Shown here one piece after another: positions 1 through 7,349 of a DNA stretch of 23,793 bases. The translations under genes and the position numbers were made by a program. A model generated the notes under the pieces. The model did not search any database. It saw nothing but the letters and a program-made list of their open reading frames with translations, and was not told the DNA's origin. The stretch lies in the NCBI GenBank assembly GCA_035288865.1, contig DATDZA010000046.1, positions 1 to 23,793 of the forward strand, read 5' to 3'. Position 1 is the first letter of the stretch. Every line of letters starts with the position of its first letter. The DNA comes from GCA-2688775 sp035288865. GTDB taxonomy: Archaea > Nanobdellota > Nanobdellia > Woesearchaeales > GW2011-AR4.

Positions 1-1452
1 GCCACTACCGACTGAGGGTTCAAGAATTCTTAAAATTTCCACATTAGAAAACTCAGGCAGGTCTTTTATGATTGAGAAACATATATCCTGACTTGTGTAA
101 TATGCAGCATTATTAGTTCTTTTTGAATTTGCATACTCACTAATTTTTGCTAATTGAACGAAATTGAGTTCTTTTCGGTTCTCTTTAATAAATTTTATTA
201 AATTTTCCGGAACATTAAGATTATTTTTTTTAATTAATGAGTTAACATAATTATCTGATAGATTATGAAAGCTAATTAGTTTCTTTACATTCTTGGCGAT
301 TTTATCAAAAACCAGTGTAGGAACTGCCTCCCCTATAGATTGCCTTATATTAATTTCATTACTCTTTAAGAATTCTTTTTTCTGTTTTTCATCCAATCCA
401 TTTAATTTTTCTTCCGGTATTTCAGCCCATCTAAATGAATCTGGTATGGACATCATTCTCATTAATTCCCTTATACTAAATACCCTATCATCTTTTGGAT
501 GTATTGTGGCCTGACTCGCTAAAATATCATTCCTAGTATGGACACAAGGCCCGACATTTTCCCAGTAACATCTTGTATATTTATCAGCGTTCTTATTTGT
601 ATTAAAAATTATTTTTCCGTTTACAATCTTATGCGGTCTTTTTTTTGGATTTTTATTCTCAAAAGCACTTTGTCCCTCTTTCAATTCCGAAATCCATTCT
701 CTCATTCCACCATCATATTTTTTAAAATTATGGTAAATATCATCCTTATTTATCTCCCCCATTTCTGTTAAAGTTGGTAAATCTCCTATTGTATCTTTAA
801 GATTTATTGGTAGTTGAAAACTAGGAAACAAATCATATGGGGTAATATCCTTTAAATCTTTTCTAACACCTACCACTAACGTTCTCGTTCTACTAGATGG
901 AACACCAAAATCCTTAAAATTAATGACTTTACCTATAATATTATATTTTCCAGATAAATTATTGGATATTACTTCTTTGATAGTTTTTAATTTACCATCA
1001 AAATCTGTACACGAGGTGGTCAAGAAAGCCCTCACATTTTCAAGAATAAAGAATTTAGGTTTGATATCTCTTACAAACCTAACTGATTGTGTTACTAAGG
1101 AATTTCTCTGTAATTCATCTTTCTTTTTATGATTTGCAACAGACATTCCTTGACAAGGGGGGGTAGCTAGTATTACATCAACATCATCTATTTCCTCTTT
1201 ATTTTTCCAATTATCTATTTCAGCAAATATTTTATCCTGAACTTCTTTTGTAGTAATATCTCCAAAAATGTATCCAGAGACATATTTACACTTGTCATTA
1301 TTCTTTTGAACCGCTAATCTTCTTTCAATTAACTCATTAGTAACTATACAATCAAAATTATTTAGTTTAAATCCATAGCAACCTACACCAGCACTACTAA
1401 ACAAACTTATATAAGTTGGATTCCTCTTTTTAGTATTTTTGCTACTAACCAT
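1..1452 (-). CDS. DNA cytosine-C5 methyltransferase fused to adenine-N6 methyltransferase domain (partial)
   Basis: Predicted dual DNA methyltransferase. The reading frame is open for 484 codons from ATG at 1452 to the left edge, so the C-terminal part is outside the window. Residues 1-390 form a complete C5-cytosine methyltransferase: the SAM-binding motif SLFSSAGVG (about 16-24), the catalytic ATPPCQG motif with Cys100, ENV at 138-140, the SSRTRT motif at 186-191, a variable target-recognition stretch (about 210-300), RELMRMMSIPDSF (about 328-340) and the last conserved motif QSIGEAVP (371-378). A linker follows. From about 450 a second methyltransferase begins: AAYYTSQDI resembles the segment before motif I of HsdM/Eco57I-type N6-adenine enzymes, and the final nine visible residues, ILEPSVGSG, are their SAM-binding motif I. 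The N6 domain is therefore inferred from its first ~35 residues; its catalytic motif lies beyond the edge. The start overlaps the upstream RHH gene by 8 bases, implying coupled translation. No endonuclease is visible. Confidence 0.9.
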   Translation of the reverse strand, partial: MVSSKNTKKRNPTYISLFSSAGVGCYGFKLNNFDCIVTNELIERRLAVQKNNDKCKYVSGYIFGDITTKEVQDKIFAEIDNWKNKEEIDDVDVILATPPCQGMSVANHKKKDELQRNSLVTQSVRFVRDIKPKFFILENVRAFLTTSCTDFDGKLKTIKEVISNNLSGKYNIIGKVINFKDFGVPSSRTRTLVVGVRKDLKDITPYDLFPSFQLPINLKDTIGDLPTLTEMGEINKDDIYHNFKKYDGGMREWISELKEGQSAFENKNPKKRPHKIVNGKIIFNTNKNADKYTRCYWENVGPCVHTRNDILASQATIHPKDDRVFSIRELMRMMSIPDSFRWAEIPEEKLNGLDEKQKKEFLKSNEINIRQSIGEAVPTLVFDKIAKNVKKLISFHNLSDNYVNSLIKKNNLNVPENLIKFIKENRKELNFVQLAKISEYANSKRTNNAAYYTSQDICFSIIKDLPEFSNVEILRILEPSVGSG

Positions 1453-1591
1453 TTTTTGTATCCTTTCTAAGATGGTTTTCCATTAATATTTCAAACTGTC
1501 TTGAAACAATCCACCCTTTCTCCTTACAATGTTCCCTGTATTGACTATACAAATCAGAACGTACTTTTAAAGTGATGTTTTTAGTATCCAT
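1445..1591 (-). CDS. Small ribbon-helix-helix (CopG/MetJ-like) protein
   Basis: A 48-residue protein starting at ATG 1591, behind a strong ribosome binding site (GGGAGGT, about 1596-1602). The N-terminal strand NITLKVRSDLYSQYREHC, followed by two predicted helices containing VSRQFEILMENHL, fits a ribbon-helix-helix DNA-binding fold: one beta strand that pairs in a dimer and two helices. Proteins of this fold are usually transcriptional regulators or antitoxins. It sits directly upstream of the methyltransferase and overlaps its start by 8 bases, so an autoregulatory or controller role for the methylation operon is likely, similar to C-proteins of restriction-modification systems although of a different fold. 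A TATA box and an inverted repeat lie just upstream. The assignment rests on size and pattern; a non-regulatory small basic protein is the alternative. Confidence 0.75.
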   Translation of the reverse strand: MDTKNITLKVRSDLYSQYREHCKEKGWIVSRQFEILMENHLRKDTKNG

Positions 1592-1625
1592 CTTTACCTC
1601 CCTTTACAGCAAATGCAAATACATG

Positions 1626-1633
1626 TTTATAAA
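1626..1633 (-). promoter_or_regulatory. TATA box for the RHH-methyltransferase operon
   Basis: On the minus strand the sequence CCTTTATAAAC contains a good archaeal TATA box (TTTATAAA). Initiation about 25 bases downstream would fall near 1604, giving a leader of roughly 13 bases that contains the GGGAGGT ribosome binding site. Placement is by pattern only. Confidence 0.6.
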
Positions 1634-1666
1634 GGTTATCCGCAGATGTCCAGTGGTAGTAGAATA

Positions 1667-1684
1667 TATATGTTAAAACATATA
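1667..1684. promoter_or_regulatory. Inverted repeat, candidate operator for the RHH protein
   Basis: TATATGTT-AA-AACATATA is a perfect 8-bp inverted repeat with a 2-bp centre, about 35 bp upstream of the TATA box of the RHH gene. Ribbon-helix-helix dimers bind short palindromes, so this is a natural candidate operator. AT-rich palindromes also arise by chance, and regulation is inferred only from position. Confidence 0.4.
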
Positions 1685-1719
1685 ATACCCTAAAATAATA
1701 TATCAAAAGTCAACTATTC

Positions 1720-1763
1720 GGTAATTCTCTATCTTAAATCAATTACCAGATCACCGCAAGCGG
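1720..1763 (-). terminator. Paired hairpins downstream of the 1774-2193 gene
   Basis: Just beyond the stop of the minus-strand membrane protein there are two small inverted repeats: CCGC-AA-GCGG (1754-1763) and GGTAATT/AATTACC (1720-1726 and 1741-1747, 14-nt spacer). On the minus strand they are followed by T-rich sequence. They could form a weak terminator between this operon and the RHH-methyltransferase operon; a regulatory role for the next gene is equally possible. Confidence 0.3.
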
Positions 1764-1773
1764 CGTGGTAAAG

Positions 1774-2193
1774 CTAGCTAAATTTATTTTTCTGCAAGAA
1801 TAAACTAATCATTAATGTAATTCCATAAACCAGTAGCTCAAAAATTTGAACAGCAACAAATAGGAGTATAGATTCTGATTCTGATAAGCCGCAGAGGCCA
1901 CCTTTACAATTTTGCATTATCAAAAATAGAACTATACTGGCTATTATCAAAATCACAATATTGAAAAATAGAAATTTAACAAAACTTCTAAAAATTGATT
2001 TTTTATCTTGCTGTTTTAATTTTATACTTAATTTTATTAGAAAATAAACTATAGTTAAAGCAAAAATAGTACCAACAATAGCAGAAATAATTTCATAATC
2101 TCCATTAATCAGTAAGACGGATAAAAATACTGGTATATAAATTAAAGATATCAAAAATTCTTGACTTTTTAAGTATGGTTGTTCAGATTCCAT
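1774..2193 (-). CDS. Uncharacterised four-helix membrane protein
   Basis: A 139-residue integral membrane protein with no family that I recognise. Four hydrophobic segments are visible (roughly 14-30, 34-55, 72-93 and 105-133). A short lysine-rich loop (KLKQQDKKS, about 58-67) separates the two hairpins, and a small loop with two cysteines (CKGGLC, about 95-100) separates helices three and four. The polar N-terminus and Lys-containing C-terminus are probably cytoplasmic. It begins 9 bases after the stop of the 1058-residue secreted protein, so the two are probably co-transcribed; the ribosome binding site is weak (TTAGGAA). It might assist anchoring or export of the secreted neighbour, which is inference from position alone. 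Confidence 0.7.
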   Translation of the reverse strand: MESEQPYLKSQEFLISLIYIPVFLSVLLINGDYEIISAIVGTIFALTIVYFLIKLSIKLKQQDKKSIFRSFVKFLFFNIVILIIASIVLFLIMQNCKGGLCGLSESESILLFVAVQIFELLVYGITLMISLFLQKNKFS

Positions 2194-2202
2194 AATTTAT
2201 TC

Positions 2203-5200
2203 CTAACCATAAATTGATTTATCTAAAGACTTGGTAACATCACTTTTTATCATTTTATCATCAGTCATACCAGTATGTTTACGTGAAATATTTATTAGTT
2301 TCTTATTTGTAGATTCAATATTATTATAAATATTTAATTCATCTTTAACAGGTACTATTTGGTCATTACTTTTAGAAAATAAGAATCCATCTGTGCCATA
2401 TATTAATGTAAAATAATTTATCTGCAAATTCCTCCCAGGCTGCTCATCCTTATCATCATGTATCCAATCATAATATTGTTGAAATAAGTTTAAAGATAGC
2501 CTGGGATTATCAAAAAACCTACTCACTCCTGCAACTTCCCCAGATGCACTTTCCAATTCATGTGTCACATCACCAAATTTGGTATGCGTGTTATTTTTAT
2601 TTTCTAACCTAGTTATAGCTACGTTACCAGATTTATTCACCTGTTTCGCAAAATAACTTAATTCAGAAAAAGCGCCAGGGCAGCCGACTCCGACAAATGT
2701 ATCGACTGGATTTGAAGACATATCAATCAAAATCTCACTTCCATTATAAATAACTTTCCCCAAACTGCTTTTTCCGGTTGATTGCCAACTGCTTAAAGAA
2801 TCAAGCGCTGCCCTGCATCCGTTGCTGTGGCCGACATACTGTATTTTGTCTTTTCCGGTTAATTTTTCAACAGAGCCGATTGAAGCAGGCCAGAATTCAT
2901 CAATTAAATCAGAGTAATTATAATTAATGCAATTATCACATTCTATAAACGGTCCGCCAGTAATTTCAATCAGCCAAATATCTCTGCCATTATTGGCCAA
3001 CTCACTTCCTAAATCCTGCCATGAAGAAATATCTGACCAAATTCCACCGCTCATGACAACAGGCAGGGAAATATCACTGCTTGAATTTAAATATAATAAA
3101 AAATCATTGCTTAATATAGGCTTTAGATTTCTTAACCTTAATGTAAAATTATTGTAAGTTGTGATATTATGTTCAGTCTCACTAATCATGGTATCATTAA
3201 GAGCATGTCCAACTATATCTTTAAATTGTTCCGTAGCAGAACCATAGTATCCTTTATTCGTTTCGCTGTGCATATAATCCCAAACCTTAACAGCATCTTC
3301 ATTATCATCATCAACCGCAACAGATTCAAGAGTTTTAGTATTTAAAAAAATTGCCTGATTCTTAATGAATTCTTTAGTTGCAGCAACATCACCTTCAATT
3401 TCATTGCCGACAATCATTACATTTACACGATTCTTTCCAAATTGATTGTCTTCTTTAAATGCAGCAACCAGCCCGTTAAACGGGTTTGAATAAATTTTAT
3501 CATTATAATTTATATTTCCATAATCGTATCCAATATTATATTGATTCATAAAATTAACATCCATATCTTTATTTCTGGGATTATTTTTCCCGATATAAAC
3601 AATTACATCAGCTTGGATTTCATCATCGGTGTAGTAACCGGAAACCAAGTTATTTTTAATATAATACTTAAACTCAAATTCAATATTTGAAGGCTCCAAA
3701 TAAGTGGAAACAAAAACAAAAGGCAATCCCAAGAATTCCTTAAATGCAAAATTATTTATCTCATCAGATTCAAGAATCTCGTTATCATAATCGACGCTCA
3801 CAAGGACTTTTTGTTTTTCTTTCAAAGGAATAATGGAGCTAAAAGTAACATTCCCATTTTTTCTTATATTAAACACAGAAGTTGAATTGTCCAACGTTTC
3901 TGTATTGTAAATTATAACCTTAACATTATTTGCCTGCATCTGCCCACTATTTTTTATTACAGCTGTAACAGTTATATGAGTTGAATTAAATTTAAAAAAA
4001 TTAATATCAGAAAGTAAAACAGATAAATCCATCGTATAATTATTATTGTCAAGAAATGTCTTGGTCCGGCCATCTTTTGACCATAACAAATCCAGCCCGT
4101 CATTTCCGTCCAAATCAACTGCAACCGGATGAAATTTGCCCAGATTATAATCAAAAATTGAAGTTCCGTTTAAAAGATAAATATGCGACGGAGTTAAAAT
4201 TTCCTTGCTTCCGTCATCGTTCATGTCAGCGGCCATGGCAGTTTCTGTAACGCCATCAAGCGACTGAATCAATTTTACTTCGGCTATTTCGCTTCCGCTG
4301 TAATTGTAGCAGCCAATTCCCATGTATGAAAAATCAATTGTTTTCAGGAAACATATATCATTAATTCCATTTTTATCATAATCAATAACAAATGGGTTCG
4401 TCCCGTCAAATTCCCTTCCCGGATAATTTCCGGAATTGCATCCGGCATTCAGGTTTGGATTGGTTTCACACCTTGAAAATAATTTTGCCCCATTGTAGTC
4501 ATAAACAAATAATTCTGTAAATTTATCCAGCCGCGAATCCTGATTAAATGAATCATCATAATAAACACTCACTGCAACTTCCAATTTTTCATCATTATTC
4601 AAATCCGCCAAAACTGGCTGGCCTTTCAAAATGTAGCTAGTAAGAAAAGCCGAAAAAATAGTATTAACTTTCCACTTGACAGATTTTGCAGCTAAATCAA
4701 AAGCAAAAATCCCGTAATTGTTGCCATCGTTGCTTGGCATCCAGAAAACAGCATCAAGATTTCCATCATTATCCAAATCTCCGATTGCAGGAATTGTCTG
4801 GTGGCTTTCATTATAATTAGCAGAAACATAATAAGAATTATCAATCTTACTTTCTAAATTAATGATGTGAACATAATTAATTTTGTCCTTAAAAATACAA
4901 GAATCCGTTCCATTCAAGTTAAGGCATTTTATTCCGCTGAAATTCAAATCATTGCTTACGCTTATATTAAAAATCTGAATTAATGTTGAATTATAAAAAT
5001 TGTAAGCGAAAAAATAATCAGAATCTTGCCGCGCATTAAAAACAATATTCGCTGTGCCATTAATATTAAACAACGTCGGCTGCCCAAGAACGCCCCCTAT
5101 TTTAATTTGCGATTTTACGTCAAGCTGCGGATTGAGTATTATCAAGGAATTATTTGAAAAAATAACAACCTCACTGGAGCTGTCATGATCCAAATCCGAA

Positions 5201-5379
5201 ACCAATGGCTGAAAATCAGTTCCAAAATCATCGTTTGAAAAATTTGCAGTCTTAAGGGGAAAATAACCAACATCATTGGAATTTGCGCTATTCCTCAGAT
5301 CATTTTCATAAGTTTCCCAAGCTGCATTGGCAGTTGCAGCTAAGACTAGAAAAAATATTACTAAATAGGCAAGCCTCAT
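2203..5379 (-). CDS. Secreted FG-GAP repeat / CARDB / alpha-beta hydrolase protein
   Basis: A 1058-residue exported protein. Residues 1-20 are a typical signal peptide with a possible cleavage after ANA. Residues ~55-440 hold six FG-GAP/VCBS-type calcium-binding repeats with DxDxDG-like motifs (DLDHDSSSE at 62, DLDNDGNLD at 201, DLNNDEKLE at 259, DYDKNGIND at 333, DMNDDGSKE at 385, DLDGNDGLD at 422), suggesting a beta-propeller. A CARDB-like Ig domain follows (~460-548, ending ILESDEINNFAF). The C-terminal part (~770-1058) is a lipase-like alpha/beta hydrolase: nucleophile motif GHSNG with Ser852, acid Asp1006 in SNDQIVP and a final histidine, His1035. All three triad members are in the right order, so it is probably an active secreted esterase or lipase, perhaps acting on partner-cell or environmental lipids; the substrate cannot be read. 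Many Asn-X-Ser/Thr sequons suggest glycosylation. It has a GGGGTG ribosome binding site and its own TATA box. Confidence 0.85.
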   Translation of the reverse strand: MRLAYLVIFFLVLAATANAAWETYENDLRNSANSNDVGYFPLKTANFSNDDFGTDFQPLVSDLDHDSSSEVVIFSNNSLIILNPQLDVKSQIKIGGVLGQPTLFNINGTANIVFNARQDSDYFFAYNFYNSTLIQIFNISVSNDLNFSGIKCLNLNGTDSCIFKDKINYVHIINLESKIDNSYYVSANYNESHQTIPAIGDLDNDGNLDAVFWMPSNDGNNYGIFAFDLAAKSVKWKVNTIFSAFLTSYILKGQPVLADLNNDEKLEVAVSVYYDDSFNQDSRLDKFTELFVYDYNGAKLFSRCETNPNLNAGCNSGNYPGREFDGTNPFVIDYDKNGINDICFLKTIDFSYMGIGCYNYSGSEIAEVKLIQSLDGVTETAMAADMNDDGSKEILTPSHIYLLNGTSIFDYNLGKFHPVAVDLDGNDGLDLLWSKDGRTKTFLDNNNYTMDLSVLLSDINFFKFNSTHITVTAVIKNSGQMQANNVKVIIYNTETLDNSTSVFNIRKNGNVTFSSIIPLKEKQKVLVSVDYDNEILESDEINNFAFKEFLGLPFVFVSTYLEPSNIEFEFKYYIKNNLVSGYYTDDEIQADVIVYIGKNNPRNKDMDVNFMNQYNIGYDYGNINYNDKIYSNPFNGLVAAFKEDNQFGKNRVNVMIVGNEIEGDVAATKEFIKNQAIFLNTKTLESVAVDDDNEDAVKVWDYMHSETNKGYYGSATEQFKDIVGHALNDTMISETEHNITTYNNFTLRLRNLKPILSNDFLLYLNSSSDISLPVVMSGGIWSDISSWQDLGSELANNGRDIWLIEITGGPFIECDNCINYNYSDLIDEFWPASIGSVEKLTGKDKIQYVGHSNGCRAALDSLSSWQSTGKSSLGKVIYNGSEILIDMSSNPVDTFVGVGCPGAFSELSYFAKQVNKSGNVAITRLENKNNTHTKFGDVTHELESASGEVAGVSRFFDNPRLSLNLFQQYYDWIHDDKDEQPGRNLQINYFTLIYGTDGFLFSKSNDQIVPVKDELNIYNNIESTNKKLINISRKHTGMTDDKMIKSDVTKSLDKSIYG

Positions 5380-5414
5380 TTTCCACCCCTTTAAAAATAA
5401 ATTTAAAGAATCCG

Positions 5415-5422
5415 TATTTAAA
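5415..5422 (-). promoter_or_regulatory. TATA box for the secreted hydrolase gene
   Basis: TTTAAATA on the minus strand, preceded by a purine-rich GAAAAGA that could serve as BRE. Initiation about 25 bases downstream would fall near 5392, about 13 bases before the ATG at 5379. This suggests that the hydrolase gene has its own promoter even though the KaiC gene ends only 58 bases upstream on the same strand. Confidence 0.5.
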
Positions 5423-5437
5423 TCTTTTCACTAAAAA

Positions 5438-6172
5438 TTACTTGAACCCCTCTTCTTTCTCGACTAAGGAGAACGGAGTCTGGTCATAAAGAATTTTAAT
5501 GCCATCCGGCCCTATGGTCAAAGGATAAACATCCAGGCTGTGGTCCTGCCCTCTCATCTTTGCGACCGTTACAACTCTTTCAAAATAAGAGCCTTTTCTT
5601 ATGCGAGAAAGCATGATAATCCCTTCAAACACAAAATCCATCATATCGTATTCTATCCTGTCAAAATCAGTGACAGATCTTTCGGAAACAACCAAAAAAG
5701 TAACTCCTGCTTTTCTCATTTCCTGCATGAATATCAAAACCTGCCTCCTGAATTCCATCTTATTGCCGTTAAACTTCGGATAGAGGTACTCGAAGAATAT
5801 GAGCGAGTCAAGCGCAACTCTTTTGATTTTGTATTTTTTAATAGCATCTACAAGCCCTTTAATGGAAGCAATGCCTCCTTTCAAAGTCGCAATCGGCTTC
5901 TGCACTATGAAAACTTTTCCGCTGTCAATTACAGGCTGCAATTCCATTCCGAGATTTTTTCCGCTCTGCAGCAGCACTTCGGTGCTTTCTTCTGTTGTTA
6001 TAAAAATTCCATTCTCGTTGGAATCTTTTGCACCGTAATAAATGAACTGCAGCGCCATCAGAGTCTTCCCAGTGCCAGGAGCTCCCGTGACCAATACACA
6101 AGAATTCTTCCTAAGGCCGCCTTTAAGTATCTGGTCAAGCCCAGGTGTGCCTGTCTTGATTAGTTCTGTCAA
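5438..6172 (-). CDS. KaiC/RAD55-family ATPase
   Basis: A 244-residue single-domain RecA-fold ATPase of the KaiC group. Visible are the opening TGTPGLDQILKGGL, Walker A GAPGTGKT (30-37, Lys36), the paired catalytic glutamates in TTEES (61-62), Walker B RVALDSL (118-124, Asp122), and the typical ending with KMRGQDHS and GPDGIKI. The start is TTG at 6172: an AGAGGTTG ribosome binding site lies at the right distance, and no in-frame ATG occurs close upstream. It is transcribed divergently from the pilus locus, and the first pilus-locus gene (6298) is a degenerate relative. In archaella the KaiC-like FlaH/ArlH binds the platform and regulates the motor; a similar nucleotide-sensing role for this pilus is plausible but inferred. 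Other KaiC-like proteins act in signalling, so orthology to FlaH is not claimed. Confidence 0.9.
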   Translation of the reverse strand: MTELIKTGTPGLDQILKGGLRKNSCVLVTGAPGTGKTLMALQFIYYGAKDSNENGIFITTEESTEVLLQSGKNLGMELQPVIDSGKVFIVQKPIATLKGGIASIKGLVDAIKKYKIKRVALDSLIFFEYLYPKFNGNKMEFRRQVLIFMQEMRKAGVTFLVVSERSVTDFDRIEYDMMDFVFEGIIMLSRIRKGSYFERVVTVAKMRGQDHSLDVYPLTIGPDGIKILYDQTPFSLVEKEEGFK

Positions 6173-6212
6173 ATTATCAACCTCTTTTGCATTTTGATTT
6201 AGGAATAGACTA

Positions 6213-6260
6213 ATATAAAAGGCTTATGGTTTTAATATTAGAATACGAAAGCTTTATATT
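6213..6260. promoter_or_regulatory. Divergent promoter pair between the KaiC gene and the pilus locus
   Basis: The 125-bp gap between TTG 6172 and ATG 6298 carries two outward-facing TATA boxes: TTTTATAT on the minus strand (6213-6220) and TTTATATT on the plus strand (6253-6260, preceded by the BRE-like CGAAAGC). Predicted start sites are near 6190 (minus) and 6284 (plus), giving leaders of about 14-18 bases with ribosome binding sites. The shared control region suggests co-regulation of the ATPase with the pilus genes. Confidence 0.6.
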
Positions 6261-6297
6261 CATAACTATAGAATTAATATCTAAAAAAGTGGTGTAG

Positions 6298-6864
6298 ATG
6301 CTGGAGACAAAAGAGACTTTTAGAAAAGAGGTAAGCAGCCTGAAAGATTACCTACTCCTATTGACAGTGGATGCAAGGAATTACAATGAAACCACAATGG
6401 ACACGTTAAGATTTCTTATAAATGAGCAGCACGTGCCCGGAGTTTATGTAACGCTCAACAAGCCGTTTGAAGTAATTCAGAGAAATCTTCAGAACAATAA
6501 TATCGACCCGAGAATTATCATATTCATTGATGCCACTTCACGTCCGGGAGGCACAAAAAAAATAGGAAATTGCCTGGCAATCGGCAGTCCGGAAAAATTA
6601 AGCGACATTTCAGTTGCCATGGACCAGGCGATAAATGCCCTGCAGGAAGGCGATAAATTCCTGATATTTGATTCAATAAATACTTTGTCCATATTCAACA
6701 AGCAGGCTACGGTTGCGAGGTTCGTGCACTTTCTTGCTGGAAAAATAAGGGAATGGAAAATAAAAGGAATTATCATAACTCTGGAAAAAGAAACTGAGCA
6801 GTCTCTTCTTGACGAACTTACTCAATTTTCTGATTTCAGGGTGGACATGGGAGGTGAAGGTTAA
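6298..6864 (+). CDS. KaiC/RecA-fold protein lacking Walker A
   Basis: A 188-residue protein with the strand-helix pattern of a RecA/KaiC core but no P-loop. At the place of Walker A the sequence reads LLTVDARNYNETTMDTL (20-36), with no GxxxxGKT. The later landmarks persist: GVYVTLNKPFEVIQRNL (48-64) resembles the segment around the catalytic glutamates without the Glu pair, FIDATSR (76-82) follows, and FLIFDSINTL (121-130, Asp125) resembles Walker B. It is probably a non-hydrolysing KaiC-like regulatory or scaffold subunit, perhaps partnering the intact KaiC ATPase encoded divergently. ATG 6298 follows GTGGTG. Its stop shares one base with the next start (TAATG), indicating translational coupling. 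Archaeal uncharacterised KaiC-like families have this character; I cannot name the exact family. Confidence 0.75.
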   Translation: MLETKETFRKEVSSLKDYLLLLTVDARNYNETTMDTLRFLINEQHVPGVYVTLNKPFEVIQRNLQNNNIDPRIIIFIDATSRPGGTKKIGNCLAIGSPEKLSDISVAMDQAINALQEGDKFLIFDSINTLSIFNKQATVARFVHFLAGKIREWKIKGIIITLEKETEQSLLDELTQFSDFRVDMGGEG

Positions 6865-7340
6865 TGGTATATATAGCTGCAGTAGGAATTACAACAGTAA
6901 TTTTTGGTATTGGTTCGCTTTTACTTATTTCAAGGGCGAGGAATAAATTAACTGACGGCTCCATAAGAAGATTCATGGATAATTTTGCAATTTGCCTTGC
7001 ATTCATCGTTACTTTCTCTGTATGGCAGGCTTTAAGGGATATTTACCAGGTAGGCGGGACATTTAATGTCCAGACCAATTACCTTTCCTATCCGGAATAC
7101 ATCTTCATTATATTTGCTTACATTGCATTTATCATAACTTCATTCAGAACCCAAAAAATCAGCGAGGAGTTCGGATTCAAAGACGCCGGAAAAAAGATTG
7201 TCCAAATTATAAAATCCGAGCAGAAAACCGCTGTTCCGGCCCCGGGTGCCGAACCAAAGCAGGAAGTAATCAAAAACAAGGAAAATGCTACAGCAAAAAA
7301 ACTGGTTCAAAGAAAAAAGAAAAATGCCAGGAAAAAATAA
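6864..7340 (+). CDS. Three-helix membrane protein with basic cytoplasmic tail
   Basis: A 158-residue membrane protein of no recognised family. It has three hydrophobic helices (about 2-22, 40-60 and 77-95) and an extended C-terminal tail rich in Lys, Ala and Pro (about 115-158, ending KKLVQRKKKNARKK). The positive tail is probably cytoplasmic by the positive-inside rule, placing the N-terminus outside. Its ATG overlaps the stop of the degenerate KaiC gene by one base, so the two are translated together and probably interact, for example with this protein tethering the KaiC-like subunit to the membrane near the pilus base. The tail could also bind nucleic acid or acidic lipids. Function is inferred from position only. 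Confidence 0.75.
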   Translation: MVYIAAVGITTVIFGIGSLLLISRARNKLTDGSIRRFMDNFAICLAFIVTFSVWQALRDIYQVGGTFNVQTNYLSYPEYIFIIFAYIAFIITSFRTQKISEEFGFKDAGKKIVQIIKSEQKTAVPAPGAEPKQEVIKNKENATAKKLVQRKKKNARKK

Positions 7341-7349
7341 CGAAGTAAA

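Noticed and set aside
1..1452. Methyltransferase as a broken gene, since only antisense and short frames seem complete
   Set aside because: Reading the minus strand gives an unbroken 484-codon frame with all C5 motifs; it lacks a stop only because the window ends.
5540..6163. 207-codon plus-strand reading frame opposite the KaiC gene
   Set aside because: It is antisense to a clear KaiC ATPase with all motifs, and its translation has no recognisable domain.
5438..6172. Naming the KaiC protein as archaellum FlaH/ArlH
   Set aside because: It is minus-strand and outside the motor operon, and the locus lacks other archaellum-specific genes such as FlaF, FlaG or FlaX; only a similar role is suggested.
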